Origin: Hyphomicrobiales bacterium | GTDB lineage: Bacteria > Pseudomonadota > Alphaproteobacteria > Rhizobiales > Rhizobiaceae | Direction of reading: 5' to 3' | Assembly (NCBI GenBank): GCA_900471515.1 | Contig: UCFC01000035.1 | Span: 124,001-188,000 of the forward strand | DNA: 64,000 nt | Shown here: piece after piece, positions 50,328-58,972 of the stretch | How the letters are laid out: each line of letters begins with the position of its first letter | How positions within the stretch are numbered: position 1 is the first letter of the stretch | Notes under the pieces: generated by a model | Database searches by the model: none | What the model was told of the DNA's origin: nothing | The model's input: only the letters and a program-made list of their open reading frames with translations | Translations under genes and position numbers: made by a program

Positions 50328-51536
50328 TCAGCCCTTGTTCTTGTTGTAGACGTCGAAGAAGACGGCGGCGAGCAGAACCGCGCCCTTGACCATCTGCTGG
50401 AAGTCGATGCCGAGACCGACGATCGACATGCCGTTGTTCATGACGCCCATGATGAATGCGCCGATGACTGCACCGGTGATCTTGCCGACGCCGCCCGAAG
50501 CCGAGGCACCGCCGATGAAGCAGGCCGCGATGACGTCGAGCTCGAAGCCGACGCCGGCCTTCGGCGTCGCCGAGTTGAGGCGCAGCGCCACGATCATGCC
50601 GGCGAGACCGGCCAGAACACCCATGTTGACGAAAGTGAAGAAGCTCAGCCGCTCGGTATTGATACCCGAAAGCTTGGTCGCCTTCTCGTTGCCGCCCATG
50701 GCGTAGATGCGGCGGCCGATCGTCGTGCGGCGGGTGACGAAGCTGTAGACGGCAATGAGCACCAGCATGACGATGAGGACGTTCGGCAGGCCCTTATAGG
50801 TCGACAGCAGCCAGCCCAGCCAGACGATGGCCAGCGAAATCAGGAGGTTCTGACCGATGAAGAAGCCCATCGGCTCGACATCGATGCCGTGGCTTTCGTT
50901 GACCTTGCGGCGGCGCCAGGCGAGATAGAACAGAACGACCGGCAGGATGACCGTCAGCACCAGCGAGGTGAGCTGGGTCGGAACGCCGAAAATGTCGACC
51001 ATGTCGCCCGGCAGGAAGCCGGTGCTGATGACCTGGAATTCCTTCGGGAACGGGCCGATGTTCTTGCCGCCGAGCACGGTCAGCGTCAGGCCGCGGAAGA
51101 CCAGCATGCCGGCGAGCGTCACGATGAAGGACGGAATGCGGTGATAGGCGATGAAATAGCCTTGCGCGGCGCCGATGACGCCGCCGACGATCAGGCAGAG
51201 CAGGCCCGCCAGCCAGAAATTCATGCCCCAGGAAACGGTGAAGATGGCCGCCAGGGCGCCGACGAAGGCGACGATCGAGCCGACCGACAGGTCGATGTGA
51301 CCGGCCACGATCACCAGCAGCATGCCGAGCGCCATGATGATGATGAAGGAATTCTGCAGTACCAGGTTCGTGATATTGACCGGCTTGAACAGGATGCCGC
51401 CCGTATAGAACTGGAAGAATACCATGATCGCGACGAGCGCAATCAGCATGCCATATTCGCGGATATTGCCGCGGATATAGTCGCCAATCGAAACGACGTT
51501 GCTTTCCTCTGAGGTTGTCGGGTTGACAGGAGTCAT
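50328..51536 (-). CDS. gguB: Sugar ABC transporter permease GguB
   Basis: This 402-residue inner-membrane permease of the ribose/galactose-type (BPD_transp_2) family has about ten hydrophobic segments. Landmarks are the N-terminal LIALVAIMVFFQFYTGGIL, GHIDLSVGSIVAFVGA, the EAA-like GGNEKATKLSGINTE and GGASASGGVGKITGAVIGA. It forms the channel for ChvE-delivered sugars together with GguA. It overlaps gguA by 4 nt (ATGA, 51533-51536). Confidence 0.95.
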   Translation of the reverse strand: MTPVNPTTSEESNVVSIGDYIRGNIREYGMLIALVAIMVFFQFYTGGILFKPVNITNLVLQNSFIIIMALGMLLVIVAGHIDLSVGSIVAFVGALAAIFTVSWGMNFWLAGLLCLIVGGVIGAAQGYFIAYHRIPSFIVTLAGMLVFRGLTLTVLGGKNIGPFPKEFQVISTGFLPGDMVDIFGVPTQLTSLVLTVILPVVLFYLAWRRRKVNESHGIDVEPMGFFIGQNLLISLAIVWLGWLLSTYKGLPNVLIVMLVLIAVYSFVTRRTTIGRRIYAMGGNEKATKLSGINTERLSFFTFVNMGVLAGLAGMIVALRLNSATPKAGVGFELDVIAACFIGGASASGGVGKITGAVIGAFIMGVMNNGMSIVGLGIDFQQMVKGAVLLAAVFFDVYNKNKG

Positions 51537-53071
51537 TGTTTCTTCTCCCCTGAGCGCATGATAGCGCGCATGATGGTTTCCTGGCTTGCTTCTCCTTTCG
51601 GCAGTTCGGCGACGATGCGTCCTTCGTTCATCACATAGATGCGGTCACATGTGCCAAGCAGTTCCGGCATTTCCGACGAGATCATCAGAACGCCCTTTCC
51701 ATCGGCGGCAAGCTGGTTGATGATAGTATAGATTTCGTATTTCGCGCCAACGTCGATGCCGCGTGTGGGCTCGTCCAGGATCAAGACGTCCGGATCGGAG
51801 AACAGCCACTTCGACAGCACCACCTTCTGCTGGTTGCCGCCCGAAAGATTGACCGTTTCCTGGAAGATGCCCGACGAGCGGATGCGCAGCTTCGAGCGAT
51901 AGTCCGTCGCGACCTTCATCTCCCTGATGTCGTCGATGACGGTATTCTTCGAGATGCCGAGCAGGTTGGCGAGCGTGGTGTTGTGCAGGATATTGTCGTT
52001 CAGCACGAGGCCGAGATGTTTGCGGTCTTCCGTCACGTAGGCGAGACCGGCATCGATCGCCTTGCGCACCGTCGAGGTGTCCACCTTCTGGCCGTCGACG
52101 AAGACGTCGCCGGTGATCTTGTGGCCGTAGGACTTGCCGAAGACGCTCATGGCGAATTCGGTGCGGCCCGCACCCATCAGGCCGGCAATGCCGACGACTT
52201 CGCCCTTGCGGACGGTGACGTTGATGTCGTGCAGGACCTGGCGGTCGCGGTGGTGCTGGTGGAAGGCGTTCCAGTTCCTGACTTCGAAGATCGTCTCGCC
52301 GATCGGCACGGAGCGCGGCGGGTAGCGGTCGGCGAGGTCGCGGCCCACCATGTTCTTGATGATGATGTCTTCGCTGATCTCGTCCTTGTGACAGTCGAGC
52401 GTCTTGACGGTCATGCCGTCGCGCAGGACCGTGATCTGGTCGGCGACCTTGCGGATCTCGTTCAGCTTGTGGGAAATGATGATCGAGGTGATGCCCTGCC
52501 GGCGGAATTCCATGAGCAGGTTGAGCAGCGCGTCTGAATCGCTTTCGTTCAGCGATGCGGTCGGCTCGTCGAGGATGAGCAGCTTGACGCTCTTCGACAG
52601 CGCCTTGGCGATCTCGACGAGCTGCTGCTTGCCGACGCCGATGTCGGTGACAAGCGTGTTCGGAGATTCGCGCAGGCCCACCTTGGCCAGAAGCTGCTTG
52701 GTGCGGTTGAATGTCTCTTCCCAGCTGATGACGCCCTTCTTGGCGTTCTCGTTGCCGAGAAAGATGTTTTCGCCGATCGACAGGAGCGGCACGAGCGCCA
52801 GTTCCTGATGGATGATGACGATCCCGATTTCTTCGGAATCCTTCAGGACCTTGAAGTTGCGCACTTCGCCTTCGTAGACGATGTCGCCATCATAGCTTCC
52901 TGCCGGATAGACGCCGGAGAGCACTTTCATCAGGGTCGATTTGCCGGCCCCGTTTTCGCCCACCAATGCGTGGATCTCACCCTGACGAACCTTGAGGTTC
53001 ACATTCTCGAGCGCCTTTACGCCCGGGAACGTCTTGGTGATGTTCCGCATTTCGAGGATTGTATTTTCCAT
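51533..53071 (-). CDS. gguA: Sugar ABC transporter ATPase GguA (two ATPase domains)
   Basis: This 512-residue ATPase has duplicated nucleotide-binding domains of the RbsA/MglA type. Domain 1 has an intact Walker A (GENGAGKST) and Walker B (LLILDEPTASL). Domain 2 has a degenerate Walker A (GLMGAGRTE), a signature LSGGNQQKV and VLILDEPTRGID. This asymmetry is normal in the family. The start at 53071 has only weak ribosome-binding sequence. It follows chvE after a 93-nt gap with a strong hairpin. Confidence 0.95.
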   Translation of the reverse strand: MENTILEMRNITKTFPGVKALENVNLKVRQGEIHALVGENGAGKSTLMKVLSGVYPAGSYDGDIVYEGEVRNFKVLKDSEEIGIVIIHQELALVPLLSIGENIFLGNENAKKGVISWEETFNRTKQLLAKVGLRESPNTLVTDIGVGKQQLVEIAKALSKSVKLLILDEPTASLNESDSDALLNLLMEFRRQGITSIIISHKLNEIRKVADQITVLRDGMTVKTLDCHKDEISEDIIIKNMVGRDLADRYPPRSVPIGETIFEVRNWNAFHQHHRDRQVLHDINVTVRKGEVVGIAGLMGAGRTEFAMSVFGKSYGHKITGDVFVDGQKVDTSTVRKAIDAGLAYVTEDRKHLGLVLNDNILHNTTLANLLGISKNTVIDDIREMKVATDYRSKLRIRSSGIFQETVNLSGGNQQKVVLSKWLFSDPDVLILDEPTRGIDVGAKYEIYTIINQLAADGKGVLMISSEMPELLGTCDRIYVMNEGRIVAELPKGEASQETIMRAIMRSGEKKQ

Positions 53072-53124
53072 GACTAAAAACCCAACGCCGCGACCGGAAA
53101 TGGCCCGGCGATCATAGAATCGAA

Positions 53125-53156
53125 GACCGGAACCCGCAATCACGCGGGTCCCGGCC
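53125..53156 (-). other. Hairpin after chvE
   Basis: A 13-bp near-perfect stem (GGCCGGGACCCGC / GCGGGTTCCGGTC with G-T pairs) and a 6-nt loop begin about 10 nt after the chvE stop. No T-run follows. Such structures after a binding-protein gene protect its mRNA and reduce read-through, giving more ChvE than membrane subunits. Confidence 0.65.
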
Positions 53157-53164
53157 ATTCAGAA

Positions 53165-54229
53165 TTACTTCAGCTGGTCTTCGGTGTAGTAACCGCTGTC
53201 GATCAGGACGGTCTTGTAGTTGTCCTTGGTGACGGCAACCGGCTTCAGCAGGTAGGACGGAACGACCTTGACGCCGTTGTCGTAGGTCTTCGTGTCGTTG
53301 ACTTCAGGCTCCTTGCCGGACATGACGGCGTCAACCATCTGCACGGTGACCTTTGCGAGGTCGCGGGTGTCCTTGAAGATCGACGAATACTGTTCGCCGG
53401 CGATGATCGACTTGATCGACGGAACTTCCGAGTCCTGGCCGGAGACGACCGGGAGCGGCTGGTCGGCCGTGCCGTAGCCGACGCCCTTCAGCGACGAGAT
53501 GATGCCGATGGACAGGCCGTCGTAGGGAGACAGGACGGCGTCGACCTTGGCGTCGGTGTAGTTAGCCGAGAGCAGGTTGTCCATGCGGGCCTGGGCCGTT
53601 GCCGGGTCCCAGCGCAGCGTGCCGACCTTGTCCATGCCGGTCTGGCCGGACTTCACGACGAGCTTGCCCGAGTCGATGTAGGGCTGCAGGACAGACATTG
53701 CGCCGTCATAGAAGAAGAAGGCGTTGTTGTCGTCAGGCGAACCGCCGAAGAGTTCGATGTTGAACGGGCCCTTGCCGTCCTTGAGGCCGAGCTTGTCGAC
53801 GATCGTGCCGGCCTGGAGAACGCCAACCTGGAAGTTGTCGAACGTGGCGTAGTAGTCGACATTGGCAGAGTCGCGGATCAGGCGGTCGTAAGCGATGACC
53901 TTGATGCCGGCGTCATGAGCCTTCTGGAGAACGTCTGAGAGGGTCGTGCCGTCGATCGAAGCGATGACGAGAACCTTTGCGCCCTTCGTAACCATGTTTT
54001 CGATCTGCGAAAGCTGGTTCGGAATATCGTCGTCGGCATACTGCAGGTCGGTCTGGTAGCCGGCTGCCTGGAGCTGCTTGACGATGTTGTTGCCGTCGTC
54101 GATCCAGCGGGCGGAGGACTTCGTCGGCATGGCGATACCGACCAGACCCTTGTCCTGTGCCATTGCCGGCATAACGAACGATGCGACGCCGAAGGCAGCC
54201 GCAGCCATCAATGAGATAATGGATTTCAT
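53165..54229 (-). CDS. chvE: Periplasmic sugar-binding protein ChvE
   Basis: This 354-residue protein has a signal peptide (MKSIISLMAAAAFGVASFVMPAMA, split at its core; cleavage after AMA) and a periplasmic-binding-protein type 1 fold. KGLVGIAMPTKSSARWIDDGNNI, AYDRLIRDSANVDYYATFDN and VVSGQDSEVP are typical of the multiple-monosaccharide binding proteins. In Agrobacterium, ChvE both feeds GguAB and binds VirA to enhance virulence-gene induction by sugars. Here only the uptake role is supported. GGGAGAG precedes the ATG; the divergent gbpR gene is its likely regulator. Confidence 0.95.
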   Translation of the reverse strand: MKSIISLMAAAAFGVASFVMPAMAQDKGLVGIAMPTKSSARWIDDGNNIVKQLQAAGYQTDLQYADDDIPNQLSQIENMVTKGAKVLVIASIDGTTLSDVLQKAHDAGIKVIAYDRLIRDSANVDYYATFDNFQVGVLQAGTIVDKLGLKDGKGPFNIELFGGSPDDNNAFFFYDGAMSVLQPYIDSGKLVVKSGQTGMDKVGTLRWDPATAQARMDNLLSANYTDAKVDAVLSPYDGLSIGIISSLKGVGYGTADQPLPVVSGQDSEVPSIKSIIAGEQYSSIFKDTRDLAKVTVQMVDAVMSGKEPEVNDTKTYDNGVKVVPSYLLKPVAVTKDNYKTVLIDSGYYTEDQLK

Positions 54230-54401
54230 TTCTCTCTCCCTTGTTAAAGATTGGCGGACGAAAAATCGCCCGCCCCGAAACTGTGGCAGGTTCCGTATTG
54301 GATAGTTACTTCAGATGGTGAGAAACGAAGTAGGTCTCCTCCACGATCTCACACGTGTTGAGTGCCAACCAGCACACGGCGGCAAACTGGTATGGATTCC
54401 T

Positions 54402-54436
54402 ATAACTGTCAAATAGAATAACTGGTAATATGCATA
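54402..54436. promoter_or_regulatory. Repeat elements in the gbpR-chvE control region
   Basis: In the 270-nt AT-rich divergent spacer, ATAACTG occurs twice (54402-54408 and 54418-54424, 16 bp apart), followed by the 8-bp palindrome TATGCATA (54429-54436). These are candidates for GbpR contact sites, since LysR proteins bind between the divergent genes they control. The exact site is not proven. Confidence 0.45.
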
Positions 54437-54499
54437 ACAAATTTGGTATATCGTTAAAAAGTATTACTTTTGATGGAGCGCAGTGGGGAGGCTGCAACC

Positions 54500-55510
54500 A
54501 TGACGATCATCTCGGAGCCCCTTTCGTTGGACCATGTCGACATTAACAGCGACAATTTTGGCGATGACGGCCTTTTGCGTGCGGGACTTAAGCTGAATCA
54601 CCTGCGTATGATTGTCGCAATCGAAGATAGCGGGCAGATTTCGGCCGCCGCCGAGGTGCTGAACATATCGCAGCCGGCGGCCTCCCGAATGCTGTCGGAT
54701 ATGGAATCGATCGTGAAGGCTTCGCTCTACGAGCGGGTGGCCCGCGGCGTGACGCTGACGACCTTCGGAGAGGCGCTCGCCAGGCGCGCGCGCAAGATCC
54801 TTCTGGAGCTTCGCGAGGCCAGCCGCGAGATCGGCGAATTGAAGAGCGGCAAGGGCGGCTCGGTCTTCATCGGCGCCGTCACGGCCCCCGCCATGAGCCT
54901 CGTCGTGCCCGCCATCCACACGGTGCGCAAGACCTTTCCCGGCATCGAGGTCTCCATCCAGGTGGAGACCAGCAACGTGCTCGCGCGCGAGCTTCTGGCC
55001 GCCCGCCACGATTTCATCATCAGCCGCATTCCCGACGACCTCAATCCGCGCCTCTTCGAAGTGCGCGAGATCGGCATCGAGAAGGCCTGCCTCATCGTGC
55101 GCAGCGGCCATCCCCTGTTAAAGAGGAAGGAGCCGAGCGGCCTCGAAGAGGTCAGGAATTACGACTGGGTGTTCCAGCCGCCCGGCACGCTGCTGCGCCG
55201 CACGATCGAGGATATCTTCCTGTCGCGCGCCGTGGAGCTGCCGCAGAACGTCGTCAACACCTCGTCCCTGCTCCTGACCTGCGCCATCGTCTGCGAGACG
55301 GATGCGATCGCCCCGGTTGCCGTCGATGTCGCCCATTTCCTCGCCTCGCAGAGTTCCAACGCTTCCGACGTGCGCATCCTGCCGATCGATTTCGAGATCA
55401 ACGTCAAGCCCTACAGCATGATCACCGTGCGCGAACGCGCCCTGCCGCCGAGCGCGCGGCTGCTCTACGACCTCATCCTGCAGGAGAGCGTGCGCCAGTC
55501 CGAAACCTGA
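54500..55510 (+). CDS. gbpR: LysR-family regulator GbpR
   Basis: This 336-residue LysR regulator is divergent from chvE as in Agrobacterium, where GbpR activates chvE in response to sugars. The DNA-binding helix is GQISAAAEVLNISQPAASRML at residues ~55-75 (within a larger LNHLRMIVAIED start region). The effector domain runs from about residue 120 to 310. The N-terminus is about 30 residues longer than in most LysR proteins. ATG 54500 follows GGGGAGG. Confidence 0.93.
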   Translation: MTIISEPLSLDHVDINSDNFGDDGLLRAGLKLNHLRMIVAIEDSGQISAAAEVLNISQPAASRMLSDMESIVKASLYERVARGVTLTTFGEALARRARKILLELREASREIGELKSGKGGSVFIGAVTAPAMSLVVPAIHTVRKTFPGIEVSIQVETSNVLARELLAARHDFIISRIPDDLNPRLFEVREIGIEKACLIVRSGHPLLKRKEPSGLEEVRNYDWVFQPPGTLLRRTIEDIFLSRAVELPQNVVNTSSLLLTCAIVCETDAIAPVAVDVAHFLASQSSNASDVRILPIDFEINVKPYSMITVRERALPPSARLLYDLILQESVRQSET

Positions 55511-55567
55511 AATCCAGCCCGGCGCCACCTTGGCGCCGTCTAATGCGCCGCTCGAAAAGGAAGGCGC

Positions 55568-56035
55568 ATGCTGTTCGGACAATCGATATTCCAATCCGTT
55601 CTCGAACGGCTGAAAGCGGAAGAGGACGCCGCCGGCGAAACGGAAGAACCGGCCGTCCACCGCGTCTCCGGCTTTCCGACCGGCCTTGCCTTCGACGTGA
55701 TGGAAGGCGTCTCGGCCGCCTCGCAGCGTGTCGGCGAAGCCTATTTCGACAATCTCGGCCCCGAGCCTTCAGCCGAGGCGCCGCCCGCGCCCGCCCCCTC
55801 GCCCGAACCGGTCATGCCGGAACATCTCGCCCGCATCGCCCCGGAGGAGATCGCCGCCGAACTGGCGCTCTCTCCGGTCGACAGCCAGCAGGTTCTCAAC
55901 GAGAAGCGGCGCGCCTTCGCCAGGGCCAACCACCCCGATCGCGTCGCCCCGCCTTTCCGCGACAATGCCAACCGGCGCATGATGATCGCCAACCTGCTGA
56001 TCGACGAGGCCATGCGCCGCCTGCCGCGCAATTAG
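55568..56035 (+). CDS. Short J-domain-like protein
   Basis: This 155-residue protein has a C-terminal J-domain-like segment (about residues 95-155) with the defining His-Pro-Asp in ARANHPDRVAPPF and a preceding helix (NEKRRAFAR). The N-terminal ~85 residues are low-complexity, with a Pro/Ala stretch (PSAEAPPAPAPSPEP). It lacks the Gly/Phe and zinc regions of DnaJ. It may recruit DnaK to a specific client. The partner is unknown. AAGGAA precedes the ATG. Confidence 0.75.
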   Translation: MLFGQSIFQSVLERLKAEEDAAGETEEPAVHRVSGFPTGLAFDVMEGVSAASQRVGEAYFDNLGPEPSAEAPPAPAPSPEPVMPEHLARIAPEEIAAELALSPVDSQQVLNEKRRAFARANHPDRVAPPFRDNANRRMMIANLLIDEAMRRLPRN

Positions 56036-56281
56036 CGCCTTTCGGGCCGCAGCGCGCGGGCGCTTCCGGCCCGCACCTTAAACGTGTCCCATTCCAGAGT
56101 TTCACGCGTCGATGGCAGATAGTTCATCAGCTTTTGGTGTCGGCAGCGGCGTCATTTTTCCAGCACGATAGCCCCTGCCTACTCCCTTATTGGTAGACAC
56201 CAGCGCAGTTTAGCGAAATTGAACGCAATGCAACCCCTTGTAACATAGGCGGATAAAAATGTTATCGAAGGGACCTGCGTC

Positions 56282-57154
56282 ATGACATCCTCACAAGATC
56301 CGAAACTGCCGCGCAACAGCGCGCGCAGGCACTTTCTGGGCGTCGTTGCGGCCGCCGGTACGAGGCTTGCCGGCGTGGCGGCCCTGGCGACGGCCATTTC
56401 CACCTCGCCCGCCCATGCGCTGGGTCGGCTTTGGGGGCACGGCGGCTCCGGCGGGCACGGCGGTTCGGGCGGCAACGGCGGCTCGGGCGGGCATGGCGGC
56501 GGCGGCGACAATGCGCAATGTTTCCTGCGCGGCACGGCGATCCTCACCGATCGCGGTGAAAAACCGGTCGAGGACCTGCGCATCGGCGACCGCGTCGCCC
56601 TTGCCGGCGGCGGCACCCGCCCGGTCCGGTGGGTCGGCCGCCAGGTCTTCAGGAAAAGCGGCCAGCGCTGGCAGCAGGGCGTCGTGCCGGTCCGCGTCCG
56701 CCGCCATGCGCTGGACGCCCGCACGCCCCATGCCGATCTCTACCTGTCGCCGGACCACGCGCTGTTCCTGAACGGCGTGCTGATCCGCGTGAAGGATCTC
56801 GTCAACGGCACCACCATCGCCCCGGTCGTCCCGGCAGACGAGGCTTCGGTGGAATATTACGGCGTCCTGCTCGACGCGCATGACGTCATCCTGGCCGAAG
56901 GGGCCGCCGCCGAAAGCTACCGCCTTCTGGAAAGCAGCCTCGAAGCCTTCGCCAATTTCGCGCAATACCGGCGCCTCTACGGCCAGGAACCCGCCGCGAT
57001 GGCCTCCTTCGCGCCGGTTCTGGGTGAGGAAGGCGGCTGGAAGCACCTGAAGGCGCTGCTCCTGCTCGGCGCTGCGCCGCTGGTGCCGATGCGCGATCCG
57101 TTCGCCGATGCCTGCGAAAAGATCGACGCGCAGGCAAGCGAACTGTCGCGCTGA
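56282..57154 (+). CDS. Tat-exported Hint-domain protein
   Basis: This 290-residue protein starts with a twin-arginine-like signal (SARRHFLGVVAAAG; hydrophobic to about residue 45, cleavage after AHA). A Gly/His/Ser repeat linker follows (units GHGGSGG, about 50-75), then a Hint_2 domain beginning CFLRGTAILTDRGEKPVEDLRIGDRV, split here at the key Cys (about residue 80) and the second block LYLSPDHALFLNG (His). Hint domains can self-cleave or transfer; the N-terminal Cys is the likely nucleophile. No extein-like C-terminal partner is evident. The role is unknown. Confidence 0.8.
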   Translation: MTSSQDPKLPRNSARRHFLGVVAAAGTRLAGVAALATAISTSPAHALGRLWGHGGSGGHGGSGGNGGSGGHGGGGDNAQCFLRGTAILTDRGEKPVEDLRIGDRVALAGGGTRPVRWVGRQVFRKSGQRWQQGVVPVRVRRHALDARTPHADLYLSPDHALFLNGVLIRVKDLVNGTTIAPVVPADEASVEYYGVLLDAHDVILAEGAAAESYRLLESSLEAFANFAQYRRLYGQEPAAMASFAPVLGEEGGWKHLKALLLLGAAPLVPMRDPFADACEKIDAQASELSR

Positions 57155-57247
57155 CGGAGCGCGGGCCTTGCCCGCCTTCGCAGCGCAGGTGCCGGTTACT
57201 TCTGCCGCAGCGCGGCGCGCATCCCCCTGGATCGCGCCGCCTCTCGC

Positions 57248-57514
57248 CTATTCGGCCTTCTTTTCCCCTTCGTTTTCCGGCTCGTCCCCGTCCTCCTCGT
57301 CGGGCGTGACGGCGGCTGCCGTCTCCGGCGGCTTCGGATCGAAAGTCCAGATCAGCATATAGAAGGAATAGGCGCCGGCGCCGAGCGCCAGCACGCCCCA
57401 GAACGGGTCGCCGCCGATGAATTCGAAGATGCCCCAGCCGAAACAGACCACGACGATGGCAACGCGCACCCAGAGGTGCCGGTAGGCCGGATGGTTGGGA
57501 TCGATCAGCTGCAT
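57248..57514 (-). CDS. Small two-helix membrane protein
   Basis: This 88-residue protein has two predicted transmembrane helices (VAIVVVCFGWGIFEFIGG at about 18-35 and FWGVLALGAGAYSFYMLIW at about 38-56) and an acidic Glu/Asp-rich C-terminal tail. It resembles short conserved rhizobial membrane proteins of unknown function. It converges with the Hint-protein gene and is divergent from idhA. Confidence 0.75.
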   Translation of the reverse strand: MQLIDPNHPAYRHLWVRVAIVVVCFGWGIFEFIGGDPFWGVLALGAGAYSFYMLIWTFDPKPPETAAAVTPDEEDGDEPENEGEKKAE

Positions 57515-57668
57515 CTCATGTCCGTTGTCGCAATTCGGTCACTTGTCTTTAGGATGGATTTCACAAATGTGAAAGGCCCGCGGACTTGACGCGGCCATTG
57601 GAAAATGGAATGAAAATTCCAAACTTATATCAATTCGGTTTATTTGTTCCGAATACAGGGAGGCAGTA

Positions 57669-58661
57669 ATGACAGTGAGATTTGGTCTTCTCGGCGCCGG
57701 CCGCATCGGCAAGGTCCATGCGAAAGCCGTCAGCGGCGATGCCAATGCAAAGCTCGTGGCCGTCGCCGACGCCTTCCCCCAGGCTGCCGAAGCAATCGCG
57801 TCCGCCTATGGCTGCGACGTGCGCAGCATCGAGGCGATCGAGGCCGCCAAGGATATCGACGCCGTCGTCATCTGCACGCCGACCGATACCCATGCCGACC
57901 TGATCGAGCGCTTCGCGCGTGCCGGCAAGGCGATCTTCTGCGAAAAGCCCATTGATCTCGACGTTGCCCGCGTCAAGGCCTGCATCAAGGTGGTCGAAGA
58001 GACCGGTGCCAAGCTGATGGTCGGCTTCAACCGCCGCTTCGACCCGCATTTCATGGCGGTGCGCAAGGTCATCGACGAAGGCCGGATCGGCGATGTCGAG
58101 ATGGTGACGATCACCTCGCGCGATCCCGGCGCCCCGCCGGTCGATTACATCAAGCGTTCGGGCGGCATCTTCCGCGACATGACGATCCACGATTTCGACA
58201 TGGCCCGCTTCCTGCTCGGCGAAGAGCCGGTCTCGGTGGTCGCGACCGCCGCCGTGCTCGTCGACAAGGCGATCGGGCAGGCCGGCGATTACGACAGCGT
58301 CTCCGTCATCCTGCAGACCGCTTCCGGCAAGCAGGCGATCATCTCCAATTCGCGCCGCGCCACCTACGGCTACGACCAGCGCATCGAGGCGCACGGCTCC
58401 AAGGGCGTCGTCTCGGCCGAAAACCAGCGCCCGGTCTCCATCGAAGTCGCCAATGCCGACGGCTACACCCGCCCGCCGCTGCACGATTTCTTCATGACCC
58501 GCTATACCGAAGCCTATGCCAACGAGATCGCCAGCTTCATTTCGGCAATCGAGAAGGGCTCGAAGATTTCGCCCTCCGGCGCAGACGGCCTTGCGGCGCT
58601 GGCGCTGGCCGATGCCGCCGTGCAGTCCGTCAAGGAAGGCAAGCTCGTCAAGATCGGCTGA
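57669..58661 (+). CDS. idhA: Inositol 2-dehydrogenase (Gfo/Idh/MocA family)
   Basis: This 330-residue NAD-dependent oxidoreductase has the N-terminal Rossmann motif FGLLGAGRIGKVHAKAV, CEKPIDLDVARV (catalytic Lys), GFNRRFDPHF and DMTIHDFDMARFLLGEEP. The pattern is that of rhizobial IdhA, which oxidises myo-inositol to scyllo-inosose. No other iol genes are nearby, as is common in Rhizobium. Related sugars could also be substrates. GGGAGG lies upstream of the ATG. Confidence 0.9.
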   Translation: MTVRFGLLGAGRIGKVHAKAVSGDANAKLVAVADAFPQAAEAIASAYGCDVRSIEAIEAAKDIDAVVICTPTDTHADLIERFARAGKAIFCEKPIDLDVARVKACIKVVEETGAKLMVGFNRRFDPHFMAVRKVIDEGRIGDVEMVTITSRDPGAPPVDYIKRSGGIFRDMTIHDFDMARFLLGEEPVSVVATAAVLVDKAIGQAGDYDSVSVILQTASGKQAIISNSRRATYGYDQRIEAHGSKGVVSAENQRPVSIEVANADGYTRPPLHDFFMTRYTEAYANEIASFISAIEKGSKISPSGADGLAALALADAAVQSVKEGKLVKIG

Positions 58662-58691
58662 CCGCCCTCTCCCGACGGTCGCCACCATGAG

Positions 58692-58725
58692 ATGGCCGGG
58701 CCCCTGCCCGGCCATTTCTCGTTTT
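58692..58725 (+). terminator. Intrinsic terminator after idhA
   Basis: A perfect 10-bp stem (ATGGCCGGGC / GCCCGGCCAT, CCCT loop) is followed by TTCTCGTTTT, about 30 nt after the idhA stop. Confidence 0.88.
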
Positions 58726-58766
58726 GTGAGATGCCGGTAGGGGAAAAGAAGAGTGCGACGGTGACT

Positions 58767-58969
58767 TTCCCCTTCGCCCCATCGGGGAGAAGGTGGCCCG
58801 AAGGGTCGGATGAGGGGGCCACAACCGCCGACAGAGATTTCTTTAAGTATTTGTTATAATATCGTTTTAGGCGGTGGAGAAAACTGATGGCCCGGACCGG
58901 TCAGCTTCGTGTCCGCGGCCCCCTCATCCGCCCTTCGGGCACCTTCTCCCCGATGGGGCGAAGGGGGAA
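58767..58969. repeat. Inverted pair of RIME-type repeats
   Basis: The left unit (58767-58820) and right unit (58917-58969) are inverted copies that differ at about three positions. Both contain the GGATGAGGGGGCC / GGCCCCCTCATCC core and the CTTCTCCCC palindrome seen in the xdhA-xdhB element. They enclose about 95 nt of AT-rich sequence. Confidence 0.85.
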
Positions 58970-58972
58970 CCA

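Larger units (their letters stand above)
58662..58972. other. Intergenic region with terminator and paired RIME-type repeats
   Basis: This 311-nt non-coding gap holds the idhA terminator (58692-58725) and two inverted copies of the repeat (58767-58820 and 58917-58969), with an AT-rich stretch (TTAAGTATTTGTTATAATATC, about 58840-58863, cut at 20) between them. No gene is seen. The right copy ends 3 nt before the ROK gene's stop codon. Confidence 0.7.

Noticed and set aside
55520..55538. Hairpin after gbpR as a terminator
   Set aside because: The CGGCGCC / GGCGCCG stem has no following T-run, and a gene starts 30 nt later; it is too weak to list as a feature.
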